64,000 bases of DNA from Sipunculus nudus (lineage: Eukaryota; Annelida; Sipuncula; Golfingiida; Sipunculidae), in NCBI GenBank assembly GCA_026874595.1, contig CM049306.1:19151019-19215018 (forward strand), written 5' to 3'. The position numbers and the translations under genes were made by a program. Below are positions 30,501 through 37,048 of the stretch, in pieces (position 1 is the stretch's first letter; each line of letters opens with the position of its first letter). The notes under the pieces were generated by a model. That model did not search any database. It was not told the DNA's origin and worked only from the letters and a program-made list of their open reading frames with translations.

Positions 30501-33431
30501 TGGCGGATACAATAACATTCATCTAGTTTTTGCACCAGCTGGGAGGAGGGGTGCAGAGCAGAGGGGAAGCCTATTGGTAGTGGCCTGGCTGAGCCAAGGC
30601 AAGCTGCCTGGAGAGGGCTACATAATACAAGTGAAGGCTGTACTACTAGGTGGGTCTGATGTAAACAACACTTGACATGGTGAATAAAAACTTGAATAAA
30701 AGCTTCTCTTTTCAATCAATTCCTTTGAAATTTCATATTTTAGAAGATTAAATCCTTGTGTATATATGCTATGAAAATTATATCAACAGTGCTTACAGGG
30801 AAAAAACATGACAGAGCCAAAGTTGGACAAAATTTAAGGTATTAATTTTTTATTTATGCTAATAACTGAAAAAATTAGCAAAATTCAGATCTAATTTTGG
30901 GTTAACAATTTAATCTTGATTTAATAAAGTTATATCTGTGAAAAAAAGTCTCCAGCTTCAGCATTTCTCATGTTAAGTGAGTAAATATATTTCCTGATTT
31001 TTTTAAAAATTATTTTTGGACCCAAAATTTCAAAACGATACTCAATACTGACCTAATTTTTGGTAAGTTAATAGAAAATGTATGGAAGAATATGAATACT
31101 AAATATAATAAAAAACAGACCAGTGGTTTTGATATTAGGCAGCCTTGAAGTGTTACAATGGCTTTTTTTTATGGAAAACGGAGGTTTTTCCTTAATATTT
31201 AAAAGGAACGAAATACTAGTAACCCAATTTTTGGTATGGTAGGAGATTTTATGGACATCTAACTGTATGCAAAATTTTGGATTCATAGGTCCAACGGTTT
31301 CAAAACGTGCCCTGTTAACCGACGGACGGACGGACAGACGAGGGATCACGATTATAGCTCAGATGACTTATAGTCAGTGTCACCAGAAATCGGTGACAAT
31401 ATGTACGGTGTTTTGTATCATAGTTTAACGAAGTCTGTTCTCTATTGATATTGACGTGAAACGTCATCCTAAAGCGTTGACAGGTCTTGATTGTATATAT
31501 ATATATTGTGTATTCTTGTATGGAATCCCATCGGCTATCAGCTGATTTATCCGTGTCACGCATCGTGTGTAATTATTTCTGGTATGTGGGTCGCCAAGGT
31601 GACGCTAACAGTCAAACTAGGTCACATATATCCTTATATGGGACACTTGAGAAATGAGCCAATCAGAGAACCGGATCGCCGTATTGTGACGACGATTGTG
31701 ACGTCAGAGTTCAGGGAGAGACGCTGGAAGCTGCCTTCAGTTGGGTCTTGAAGCTTGAGGTGGCAGCACGCACGAACGGGAGTAGGAACATTGAAACGCC
31801 AGGAACGGCATAGAAGCAAGCTTCTACATGAAGCAAGGACCCAGCTCATAAGAACTCAGCCGTGCTGCCGAAAGAGCTTCGTATTGGCGATATAGAGAGA
31901 GCGCGCTTGTCACCTGCCGGCCTAGTTCAGCTTGACCTAGAAACATAACCGCCGTAAGCCGTGAACCCATTGCTACACGAGCAAGGTCAAGGACTCTAAG
32001 CTCAACGTAAACAAAGGGCGCTATTGCATTCATGTGATCGTAAACCTACCCGGGTCGCTGACAAGCAAGATCAGTTGAAGATCGCTAAACTCAGAAAGAC
32101 TATATGCTGCTAACCATACGCTAGATTCTACACAAAACAGTAACCAGAGATCTCTGAAGGAACTGGACTTTATTGGTTTTTATACAAACCACGGACTCAG
32201 TAAAAATATCCTGTAATTTTAATGTGAAGGACTGTCGTATTGACACATCAACGCACACACACACATCTACATCTTTGTAAGTATTGTCTTGAATTATATT
32301 GTGAATTTAACCTGATGTCTCATAGTTTCTATTGATCTGGGTGTATGATTGTCTGGTATTTTAATACACGTCCTTAAAAGAACCTGGAATGTCACCTGTA
32401 ATGGCCGGGATCTAATTTCTTGATTAATGAAATCAAGTGGCGAGCGTTAACCCTTCCTATTGTTTTATAGGATATATCTGTTGTAAAGTTTTCACGTTAA
32501 GTTAGGGGTGACAGTCAGCTGAGCTAATAATATACCTGGGGTAACAAAAAAAGGTTAATTATATTCAGTAGTAGTAAGTTTAGTTTCAGCCAGGTTGTCT
32601 CAGTTATACCCATTGTTTGAATAGACTGGTACCCTACCACAGATGCTTGTTATATCACCAATACACAAGAAGAGAACTGGTCTATGAGCTTTATATGCTG
32701 TGCTGAAACAAGTAAAATATGAATACAGCTATATCTTTTTATATGTTTTAAGTAAGAAGAGATGGAACACAAATATATGGCATGGCACACCATACACAGC
32801 ATAATGGCTCTTCATATACATCTATAATTGAATTTTAAGAGTATACAATAAAAAATTGAAGCAATATTTTATATATAAAGTACTAGTATACTGGTTTGGC
32901 CAGTGGCTTTCTTTATGTGACAGGGTACCAGTCTGAATAAGAGATAAGGGACATAATTCAGATGTATACTGAAAGTGTATTAAAAGTAAATAGATCTCAA
33001 GAGAATTGATTCATAATTACCAGATATGCAAGTTATACAGTAAATAATTGTAAATTGTGAATTTTTAAAGTAAATATTAATTATTACTGGTAATTTTAAC
33101 TATCTTTCATTTCCCTTCATCCTCTTTCATCTTCTTGTTAAAGCTGAAAATTACATACAATATTAGAGATCATTCGTTAGGAATAAATGTGAGGAACAAC
33201 GCATTTACAACAAAGAGTATCAAAATGAATCATATCAACAAGTATTCTGATGTGTGGGAAAAAAATCATGAGGCTCAGGTTTCAACTATTTTTGGCAGAG
33301 GCTGGATGTCAAGAACTGTGACTGCAGCTTATACTGGACAGTTTGGACAATTTCTGACAAGTTAAAGGCCAGAAATGGAAACTTACCGCATCCACGGCAT
33401 GCTGAAAGATGTTAGCGACCTTGCTAAACAT
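213..33431 (-). CDS. FHIP2A: FHIP2A/FAM160B1-like FHF complex subunit, whole gene (17 coding exons)
   Basis: Seen: joining 33387-33431, 25217-25298, 24726-24889, 22397-22501, 21821-21943, 20994-21137, 20078-20271, 14096-14287, 13707-13786, 13035-13141, 10988-11699, 10470-10560, 10006-10096, 8688-8828, 5919-6059, 5220-5323 and 213-318 (complement) gives one open frame of 873 codons; every junction is GT-AG and phases agree. The N-terminus [15 protein letters not shown] and C-terminal block [19 protein letters not shown] match human FHIP2A as I remember it, as do blocks around residues 65-170, 222-412 and 690-873. Known: FHIP proteins are alpha-helical subunits of the FTS-Hook-FHIP complex that couples cargo to dynein/dynactin; FHIP2A has been linked to HOOK2 and RAB1A ER-to-Golgi carriers. 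Odd: exon 11 adds about 170 acidic Ser/Thr-rich residues, so the protein is longer than human (about 765 aa). Invertebrate FHIP2 could equally be labelled FHIP2B; the family call is firm, the A/B call less so. Confidence 0.93.
319..5219 (-). other. FHIP2A intron 16, no recognised element
   Basis: AT-rich, with no conserved coding block on either strand. It holds a (TA)n tract near 3349-3378 and a perfect 32-bp tandem duplication at 3830-3893. ORFs of 60-96 codons here show no family resemblance. Confidence 0.7.
3830..3893. repeat. Perfect 32-bp direct tandem duplication
   Basis: The unit beginning GCATTAACATG and ending TTACCTTGT occurs twice back to back with no differences, which suggests recent slippage. 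Confidence 0.85.
5220..5323 (-). CDS. FHIP2A: FHIP2A exon 16
   Basis: Residues 805-839, [20 protein letters not shown] then [14 protein letters not shown], matching human RVVGDLMLRIQRIQDF...LLLVRKRLLG. Acceptor CCTGCAG, donor GTATAG (weak), phase 2. Confidence 0.88.
5919..6059 (-). CDS. FHIP2A: FHIP2A exon 15
   Basis: Residues 758-804, [20 protein letters not shown] then [20 protein letters not shown], matching human [29 protein letters not shown]. Donor GTAAGC, phase 0. Confidence 0.93.
6457..8166 (-). mobile_element. HINE/pearl-like element, GTATCC ends, DR1-type tandem core
   Basis: Read on the minus strand, the 5' end (8166) starts ATTGTATCCCCAGAC and folds back on GGGATACTATGG, followed by CCGCCGCCGC. 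The core contains about four units of roughly 290 bp carrying GACCTTGACCTTTGACCT on the plus strand (6621, 6911, 7201, 7491). Near the 3' end an inverted copy of the 5' end (GTCTGGGGATAC) is followed by the hairpin TGGCACC/GGTGCCA and a terminal CTAG at 6457-6460. This asymmetric inverted-repeat plus hairpin plan is that of Helentron-associated non-autonomous elements. It lies in FHIP2A intron 14, same sense as the gene. No transposase ORF. Confidence 0.75.
6595..7720. repeat. About 290-bp tandem array with DR1-like motifs
   Basis: The phrase CCACAATCTTTTT and its variants recur near 6595, 6886, 7176 and 7464. Each unit holds TGACCTTTGACCT, the complement of AGGTCA-A-AGGTCA (a DR1 nuclear-receptor half-site pair), and a second diverged copy half a unit later, so the ancestral unit is about 145 bp. 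Confidence 0.85.
8688..8828 (-). CDS. FHIP2A: FHIP2A exon 14
   Basis: Residues 711-757, [14 protein letters not shown]...[18 protein letters not shown], matching human FRDYCAICLRWEWP...HFLKVLFDRMGRILDQ. Acceptor TTTTCAG, donor GTCAGT, 141 nt, phase 0 on both sides. Confidence 0.92.
9128..9559. mobile_element. TA-flanked MITE with GCGAAA-rich terminal inverted repeats
   Basis: The ends are TACTGTGGTTGGCTTC and GGCAACCACAGTA, inverted repeats flanked by TA. Further inverted blocks (TTCGCGAGG, TTTCGCGAT) lie inside. The TA duplication suggests mobilisation by a Tc1/mariner-type transposase. About 430 bp, non-coding, in FHIP2A intron 13. Confidence 0.75.
10006..10096 (-). CDS. FHIP2A: FHIP2A exon 13
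   Basis: Residues 680-710, [13 protein letters not shown] then [15 protein letters not shown]. The block [12 protein letters not shown] is identical to the human residues I remember. Donor GTAAGG, ending phase 0. Confidence 0.94.
10470..10560 (-). CDS. FHIP2A: FHIP2A exon 12
   Basis: Residues 650-680: [20 protein letters not shown] then [10 protein letters not shown]. The end corresponds to human TEVHKIVNSF. Acceptor GTTACAG, donor GTAAGT. Confidence 0.88.
10988..11699 (-). CDS. FHIP2A: FHIP2A exon 11, with acidic disordered insert
   Basis: 712 nt, residues 413-649. It starts [20 protein letters not shown] then [14 protein letters not shown], matching human ISIMTLRMFEHLLQKP...NLVLRNLEERNY. 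About 170 residues rich in E, D, S, T, N and Q then follow, with no hydrophobic core; they replace a shorter loop in human. The exon ends ...[10 protein letters not shown] at a GTTACC donor. The insert is probably a disordered linker. Confidence 0.92.
12274..12882. mobile_element. PIF/Harbinger-like MITE
   Basis: The terminal inverted repeats begin GGCCAAAACACACTGGTG and, on the other strand, GGCCAAAACACAATGGTG. Both ends are flanked by TAA, the 3-bp TWA duplication typical of PIF/Harbinger. GC-rich subterminal pieces (TCGCAGAAACTTGCTGCG) sit in an otherwise AT-rich body. No ORF. It lies in FHIP2A intron 10. Confidence 0.7.
13035..13141 (-). CDS. FHIP2A: FHIP2A exon 10
   Basis: Residues 377-412, [15 protein letters not shown]...[15 protein letters not shown], matching human FFILGEQREPE...LRHRLIEHCDHISDE. 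Acceptor TTTGGCAG, donor GTAACT. Confidence 0.92.
13707..13786 (-). CDS. FHIP2A: FHIP2A exon 9
   Basis: Eighty nt, residues 350-376: [19 protein letters not shown], equivalent to human TSEMGILTSTALLHRIVRQV. Acceptor ATTGCAG, donor GTAAAT. The phase (2 in, 1 out) fits both neighbours. Confidence 0.9.
14096..14287 (-). CDS. FHIP2A: FHIP2A exon 8
   Basis: Residues 286-350, with [20 protein letters not shown] (human [20 protein letters not shown]) and ...[10 protein letters not shown]. Acceptor CATTCCAG, donor GTAAGT, phase 2 on both sides. Confidence 0.94.
14640..14790 (-). mobile_element. tRNA-derived SINE (head region)
   Basis: On the minus strand an A-box-like AACCTAGTGGTTAAG (around 14748-14762) is followed by a perfect B-box GGTTCAAACC (14710-14719) at tRNA-like spacing. 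The flanks do not form a complete cloverleaf and there is no terminator. A non-tRNA body seems to continue to lower coordinates. Family unknown. Confidence 0.6.
15475..20006 (-). mobile_element. HINE-like element, AGCTCAG ends, 4.5 kb, in FHIP2A intron 7
   Basis: On the minus strand the 5' end near 20006 reads TTAGCTCAGCTGAC and folds back on CATCTGAGCTATAG. A GTCC/GTCT simple repeat follows (19920-19950), then two diverged core units (about 19200-19900 and 18500-19190). The left end holds CAGCTGAGCGCCGTGACC with hairpin GACCCATAGGTC and terminal CCCTTG at 15475-15480. The middle (16080-18500) contains extra diverged units, poly-G runs, an AG-rich tract and an internal 3'-end-like motif near 17187, so this may be a composite of two copies. 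Confidence 0.65.
16970..17040. repeat. (GA)n-rich tract
   Basis: Imperfect GAGAGAAAGAGAGAG microsatellite. It generates Arg/Glu-rich and Leu/Ser-rich spurious ORFs on the two strands. Confidence 0.9.
20078..20271 (-). CDS. FHIP2A: FHIP2A exon 7
   Basis: Residues 222-286. [20 protein letters not shown], then LCSLYKKLP and [13 protein letters not shown] match human [19 protein letters not shown] and DPLDIETVEAINWG. Donor GTAGGT, phase 2. An AGCTCAG-end element begins about 70 bp beyond the donor. Confidence 0.93.
20994..21137 (-). CDS. FHIP2A: FHIP2A exon 6
   Basis: Residues 174-221. A low-complexity Ser/Thr/Gln linker is followed by [14 protein letters not shown] (human YNLVNSLLNLTRSP). The linker is about 50 residues shorter than the human one. 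Donor GTGAGT. Confidence 0.9.
21263..21304. repeat. (TA)n microsatellite
   Basis: About 20 perfect TA units in FHIP2A intron 5, on the left of the long inverted repeat. Confidence 0.95.
21373..21493. repeat. Perfect 55-bp inverted repeat with 11-bp spacer
   Basis: The arm 21373-21427 starts TATAAATAACTAAAGTACGG and ends CTACAGATGTG; 21439-21493 is its exact reverse complement. The spacer is TTTCGTGAGAG. (TA)n tracts flank the structure. A transcript of FHIP2A intron 5 would form a long perfect hairpin here. No terminal features of a known transposon are visible. Confidence 0.92.
21488..21546. repeat. (TA)n microsatellite
   Basis: About 28 TA units directly abutting the right arm of the 55-bp inverted repeat. 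Confidence 0.95.
21821..21943 (-). CDS. FHIP2A: FHIP2A exon 5
   Basis: Residues 133-173, RLVGLCGE...[17 protein letters not shown]...YLVNFFIQ, aligning with human [27 protein letters not shown]. Donor GTGAGT, phase 0 on both sides. Confidence 0.93.
22397..22501 (-). CDS. FHIP2A: FHIP2A exon 4
   Basis: Residues 98-132, [20 protein letters not shown] then [15 protein letters not shown]; human has PPGMKQQVLVFYTKLLGR...QPLLPHINVH. Acceptor CTACAG, donor GTAATA (non-consensus after GTA), 105 nt, phase 0 on both sides. Confidence 0.92.
22886..24615 (-). mobile_element. HINE/pearl-like element, GTATCC ends, GGCGCC core (copy 1)
   Basis: On the minus strand the 5' end (24615) starts ATTGTATCCGCCAAAACAG and folds back on TTTTGCGGATACTATG, then comes CCGCCGCCGCG. 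The core has about four units with an exact 280-bp period (marker GTGATTTTA at 23401, 23680, 23960, 24240). The 3' end has the inverted copy ACTCTGATTTAGGCGGATAC, then hairpin GTAGTCG/CGACTAC and terminal CTAG (22886-22889). It lies in FHIP2A intron 3, sense orientation, and ends 110 bp from exon 3. Confidence 0.8.
24441..24453 (+). promoter_or_regulatory. DR1 nuclear-receptor-like motif in copy 1
   Basis: Perfect AGGTCA-G-AGGTCA inside the 5' end of the element. The same motif is kept at the same place in the other three GGCGCC-core copies. DR1 sites are bound by RXR, HNF4 and COUP-TF type receptors; function here is not shown. Confidence 0.5.
24726..24889 (-). CDS. FHIP2A: FHIP2A exon 3
   Basis: Residues 43-97, including [18 protein letters not shown] and [19 protein letters not shown], both strongly conserved in FHIP proteins. 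Acceptor ends TTAACAG; donor GTGAGT. A GTATCC-end element stops only 110 bp beyond the donor. Confidence 0.93.
25217..25298 (-). CDS. FHIP2A: FHIP2A exon 2
   Basis: Residues 16-43. Contains [19 protein letters not shown], matching the human QEDFVYHWKAITHYYIE block. Acceptor ends CACCCAG; donor GTAAAG; leaves phase 1. Confidence 0.9.
25299..28049 (-). other. Left part of FHIP2A intron 1
   Basis: AT-rich, without conserved coding blocks. It contains a short imperfect tandem run of AAAATGGCT units near 26210-26280 and the TIR element at 26811-27239. Confidence 0.6.
26811..27239. mobile_element. Short TIR element, class uncertain (hAT-like ends)
   Basis: The ends are CAGGGTTTTCAAAAGGCG and, inverted, CAGGGCTTTCACCAG. 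A directly repeated CATATA flanks both sides (26805-26810, 27240-27245). The CAGGG ends suggest hAT, but a 6-bp duplication is shorter than its usual 8. The interior has inverted GGACGCTC/GAGCGTC-like pieces and no ORF. Confidence 0.55.
30315..30327 (+). promoter_or_regulatory. DR1 nuclear-receptor-like motif in copy 2
   Basis: AGGTCA-G-AGGTCA at the same element position as in the copy at 24441. Confidence 0.5.
30430..30470. repeat. (CGG)n expansion
   Basis: About a dozen GGC/GGT triplets just inside the 5' palindrome of copy 2. The other copies have only 3-5 triplets at this place. Strong potential for G-rich secondary structure. Confidence 0.9.
31378..32513. mobile_element. Solo LTR (fossil LTR retrotransposon)
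   Basis: The 1,136-bp segment begins TGTCACC and ends GGTGACA and is flanked by the 5-bp direct repeat GTCAG (31373-31377, 32514-32518). Removing it and one GTCAG restores the palindromic 5' end of the host HINE-like element, which proves the insertion boundaries. No internal coding region or second LTR is present, so this is what remains after LTR-LTR recombination. Superfamily uncertain; a 5-bp duplication fits Ty3/Gypsy or Bel-Pao. Confidence 0.8.
33387..33431 (-). CDS. FHIP2A: FHIP2A exon 1 (start codon)
   Basis: Encodes [15 protein letters not shown] and ends at a GTAAGT donor, phase 0. The start is fixed by close similarity to the human N-terminus (MFSK...LQHAVEA). An 8-kb intron follows. 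Confidence 0.9.
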
Positions 33432-33889
33432 GGCTGTTTCACAGATGATCACAAGGGCGGGCCATACTGTTTAAATTCGAGGAAAAGTTTATCATTAACT
33501 GCGTCCGTTTGCTTTGACACTGAGCAAGTCGTCTTGTTTTGATGGGGAAACAGGAACCACGTTTCACGCATGCGTGATTACAAATCAGTCTCTCATATCC
33601 ACGGGGGATCGTCTAAAAACATCAACATATCATTTAATCAATGACGGTGCCATGTATATACTGCACCGTAAATACAGACCATATCTATGTATATCAGTTA
33701 ACATTTCAAAATTGTAATTTTTAATTAAAAAAAAAATCACTAGACAGCTTCTTATTTCAGGATCATAGTAGTTTTTAAATGTAGGGAATATATGACCACC
33801 AGTTCCAAATTTAAGTTATTTAATTTTGTTTAATGTATAGTGCTAATAATATACAATTGGGACCCATATGCATGATTCTTGAAAAAATA

Positions 33890-34095
33890 ACGTACTGATT
33901 ATGCTGATAAGATTATATTAATGGCAAACACAGAGGCGAAACTACAAAGTTTACTTGTTGCTCTAGAGTCATGGTGTAATTCCTGGCAGCTTAAAGTGAA
34001 CACTATGAATACAAACATTATGCATTTTAGGGCTAACAGGAAGACATATAAAACAATATTTGATCTGTTTTATCAAGAAGAGGAAATTGTGCATA
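33890..34095 (+). pseudogene. LINE reverse transcriptase fragment
   Basis: In the plus frame from 33898 the translation DYADKIILMANTEAKLQSLL then ESWCNSWQLKVNTMNTNIM resembles the RT catalytic motif YADD followed by the conserved LxxWCxxWxLKVNxxKTxxM block of non-LTR retrotransposons. The second Asp of YADD is Lys, so it is inactive. Only about 65 codons remain. Confidence 0.75.
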
Positions 34096-34480
34096 ATTGC
34101 AGGACGCTTTATCAAATAGATTTGTTCGGAGTGTATTGTAAGCAGAACATTCAAAAATGAAGTGTTTTTCATCTTCGACTTCATCATTATTACAAATAGG
34201 ACAACCCCTTTCTTCAATTTTTAGTTTCCTTTATTTTTTGTAAAGCCATCTTTAATATATGAAATCTGCCAGTTTCTATTTTCAGTGGGAGTATACCACA
34301 TCTAAGCTGAGCAAGTAGTGATCTTTGCTGTCGGGCCATACACTTTTTAACATAGATTTCTGTACTACATGTGGTTTTAAAAACATCAATTGTTTTATTT
34401 AATGAACGGTGGTTGTAAGATTTTGGCTGAATACTTGGTCCGCTCTTGGAACAAGAGGAAAGATTTACTTTTCTCTTAAT
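34095..34480 (-). pseudogene. LINE C-terminal fragment, opposite strand
   Basis: The minus strand reads RQQRSLLAQLRCGILPLKIE then, in another frame, CPICNNDEVEDEKHFIFECS. This is the post-RT region with the CxxC...HxxxxC knuckle seen at the end of many LINE ORF2 proteins. Frame shifts and a stop separate the blocks. It abuts the plus-strand RT piece in the reverse direction. Confidence 0.7.
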
Positions 34481-34554
34481 CTGTTAGAAAATGCGCAGCC
34501 CGTATATTCTAATGATGTTTATTATTGTTAAAAGTCTACCACTATGTCTTCATT

Positions 34555-34690
34555 GTCTTTATACTTGAGGTGACATATAAGCCCAAGAAGGGCTGGGGAA
34601 CTGACTGGTGTGCCTATGATTAAGTTTATATATCATGTATGTTACATGTCACCATAATAATAAACTGTCCGTCTGTCTGTGACCACTGGG
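34555..34690 (+). mobile_element. Possible LINE 3' UTR remnant
   Basis: GTGACATATAAGCCCAAGAAG...GGGCTGGGG and a closing TAATAATAAACTG resemble LINE 3' UTR ends. This is inferred from general appearance and proximity to the RT fragments. Confidence 0.35.
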
Positions 34691-35479
34691 CAGCGCAGGC
34701 GTGTGCTGGCAGGCTGCCAGTTAATGTGGGGCGTGTCCCAATTTGTCACTGCTCAGTATATGCAGTGGTGGTTCAGACACAGAACTGTCATATTTAATAA
34801 CAGTGTTTTGGTTAATTGTTTTTTTTTTTAATTTATAAATATTAATGTTATAAATGACACACATTCATTATTTACTCTGTATATATAAAGTGTTAGACGT
34901 AATTTCATGTTGTCATAATCAGCACCATTAAGACATTGAAGTAAGTATATAGTTTAGAATATAAAAGGATGTTATTTAAACAGTCTGTTTTATCAGAAAT
35001 GTTTCAGCAAATGTTGGTATTGACATCAGATAGTATTATTCATTTTATGTACTCTAAATCATACTTTGAATTAATATGCATATTTTTTTATGAATAAAAA
35101 GTATTTATAATAGTCAACGTTGACATCTTGTATATCAGCCTATATATTGATCTTTATGACACCCCATAGTATTGATTATCAGATTATAAACTTGTAGGCT
35201 TTTACGTTTGATTTGCCATGGACAGCTGAAGATTAGTGCACTTTTTATAATTCAGAATACAAGGAATATACTAAAGCCAAAAAAAAAACAAAAAAAACCA
35301 AATAAATAAAAGGTATGGTTTTCAGGCCCTGCCCGCGTCAATTATAACCCCCTTTATTAAAAATTAGTATTTTGATTTTCCTCTTTCAAGAAGATAAAAT
35401 GATTCGATTTTGATAAGATTTCCTTTCTAATGTAGTGCTTTTACCCGTTTAGCTAAATAAAAAAATGTTGTTTTCATGC

Positions 35480-35990
35480 TTTTCCCTGATCTTATGTCAT
35501 TCGAAAGGTACAAGAAAAGGTAAAAAATAAACTACCGCCCGCCCACATTGATTTCTGAAAAAAGTGCCTGAGAACCATCTAGACATTTTTTGGCCTAAAG
35601 CTGTGTTTCCATTCATCCGTAAATCTCGTACGTCTCGTACGCAAAAAATCGGATCCCTCTTTTTAACATGAACTGTTTCCATATGCATGTACGTTTTAAC
35701 TTGCTACGCATGTGTATCCGCAAAAACGAACAGCATCGAAACGGACGGATCGGCGAGCGATTCAACCGTTTTGCGGATGGCAAAAATGCCTACATTTCCT
35801 AACAGTGCCCCGGCGCCAGGTGTGATGAGACATATTGACCTTCTTCCTGCCTGTCGTCCCTGCAGTTTCAAAAGAGGCACGTGAAGGGGTATCCGCAAGA
35901 AATCCCTCAGCGTGCTCCTGAGTGCAGGTCTCTTCAACACGAAATGATCTGTACCATATTTTTTTCACTAAATTATATTTGTTATTGAGC
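35480..35990. other. CpG-containing intergenic stretch, unidentified
   Basis: This segment differs in composition from its AT-rich surroundings, with repeated TTTCCAT and CGTACG words (35600-35710) and several ACGGACGGATCGGCGAGCGA-like CpGs. Only one end of a possible TIR (GCTGTGTTTCCATTCATCCG) is recognisable. It may be a damaged DNA transposon or part of the FNTA/FHIP2A promoter region. Confidence 0.35.
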
Positions 35991-36087
35991 TTTTAAAACA
36001 CCGAGAGCATTTTGAGCTTATACATTGAAAAAAATAAATCTGAATGGCTGGCCTTATTATTTAATCTTATGTTTAATAAACGGTATT

Positions 36088-36089
36088 TG

Positions 36090-36134
<45 letters not shown>
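36088..36134. repeat. (TTA)n microsatellite
   Basis: About 15 ATT/TTA triplets immediately left of the hAT-type element, part of its target. Confidence 0.95.
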
Positions 36135-36786
36135 CAATGGCGGATCCAAGGGGGGGGGCATAGGGGGCGATTGCCCCCCCCCCCCCTAGAATTTTTTTCA
36201 GGCTCATGAAAATTGCAAATTGTATCAATGTTTTTGGAATAAGGTACTTTTTTACCTTGTCCTTTTTAACTTCTTGACAGTGAAATATTACATCAAGAAT
36301 TCAGGATAATCAGCACTGCATTAAACACACAATTAAGGAACAAACAGTACCAGAAATATTAACTTGTCACATGAGTAAATGCTAAGGAATAAAAACATAT
36401 CTCCGATACTGTGTCCACTTGAAGCTAGTCCTTGTACTGGCAGCACTGGAAGATAAATTCCAGTACATCAATGTCAGGACCATTCATATACCAGCAATTC
36501 ACTAGGTATTACAAGGTGACAAATGGTTAACCTTTAGAACCTTTCAGGCAAACAAGAGTGATTTATGCCTATAGGCCCTATTCTAAAACTTCTGCTTTGT
36601 ATCCAATTTATCAGAAACAAAAATGTCTGGTTTAAGTGCCCGAAAATGCTCAAATTTGATTTCTTAACCATCACATCTTCAAAAAATTTCCTCACCGTGT
36701 GAGGGGGACACCACCTCCCACGAGCTACAATCTGATCGAGCCGCCCCCCCCCCCCCCCCAGGGGGTTTGATCTTGATCCGCCACTG
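36135..36786. mobile_element. Non-autonomous hAT-type element
   Basis: The ends are CAATGGCGGATCCAAGGGG and, inverted, CAGTGGCGGATCAAGATC. The flanks ATTATTAT (36127-36134) and ATTATCAT (36787-36794) match 7 of 8, the 8-bp duplication of hAT. Poly-G and poly-C runs lie just inside the ends. No transposase. It ends 262 bp upstream of the FNTA start codon. Confidence 0.75.
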
Positions 36787-36894
36787 ATTATCATGATATC
36801 ATCATCATCATAGATTCTGGTGAGTAGTAGAGAGTGAATTTTTAGCTGGTCCCTTGATTCGATGGTCCCATGAGCTAATCGGGTTAAAAAGTAA

Positions 36895-36919
36895 GGGGGG
36901 GGGGGGGGGGGGGGGGGGG
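36895..36919. repeat. Poly(dG) tract, 25 G
   Basis: Uninterrupted G run 130 bp before the FNTA ATG, within the likely promoter or 5' UTR. Such homopolymers are length-variable and disfavour nucleosomes; exact length in an assembly is uncertain. Confidence 0.85.
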
Positions 36920-37048
36920 TCGGTAAAAATATATGTAGGCCTACTTTGACTGTCATTCGAGCCTCGCGAGTACTATATGAACGTACCGCAGTGAATGCCT
37001 TCAAGTCTCCGTTACTCGTTATTTGTTTGCCGCAGCATCCTGACCAGC

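Larger units (their letters stand above)
28913..30513 (-). mobile_element. HINE/pearl-like element, GTATCC ends, GGCGCC core (copy 2)
   Basis: It has the same plan as the copy at 22886: terminal CTAG at 28913-28916, hairpin GTAGTCG/CGACTAC, 280-bp core units (markers near 29270, 29550, 29830, 30110), an expanded (CGG)n at 30430-30470, then the 5' palindrome ending at 30513. Core units within this copy are very similar to one another, which suggests recent homogenisation. Confidence 0.8.
28050..32526 (-). mobile_element. HINE-like element, AGCTCAG ends, carrying two nested insertions
   Basis: The 3' end (CAAGGGACCCATGGGTCAC, 28050) and 5' end (GTCAGCTGAGCTAA at 32526, with GACGGACGGACGG near 31320) match this family. 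Between them sit a GTATCC-end element (28913-30513) and a solo LTR (31378-32513). The remaining core (30514-31377) aligns with the AT-rich core of the other copies. Pairing of the two ends across the nested insertions is inferred from orientation and content. FHIP2A intron 1, sense. Confidence 0.6.
33432..37048. other. Intergenic region between divergent FHIP2A and FNTA starts
   Basis: 3.6 kb between the two ATG codons; it should hold both promoters and 5' UTRs. No TATA box can be assigned with confidence. It contains LINE fragments (33890-34680), a GC-richer stretch with CpG-containing repeats near 35590-35880, a hAT-type element (36135-36786) and a 25-nt poly-G tract 130 bp before the FNTA ATG. 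Confidence 0.7.

Noticed and set aside
28913-30513. CRISPR-like or satellite array
   Set aside because: Units are 280 bp, abut directly without spacers and sit inside an element with defined ends, in a eukaryotic intron.
33890-34480. Twin-primed LINE insertion
   Set aside because: The inverted part is the 3' region, not the 5' region, so the order does not fit the twin-priming model.
35497-35968. Overlapping minus-strand ORFs of 63-78 codons upstream of FNTA
   Set aside because: No recognisable domain and multiple frames open at once because of higher GC content; composition is not coding-like.
36534-37004. 156-codon minus-strand ORF next to FNTA
   Set aside because: Its length comes from poly-Pro and poly-Gly translated from the poly-C/poly-G tracts of the hAT-type element and the G25 run.
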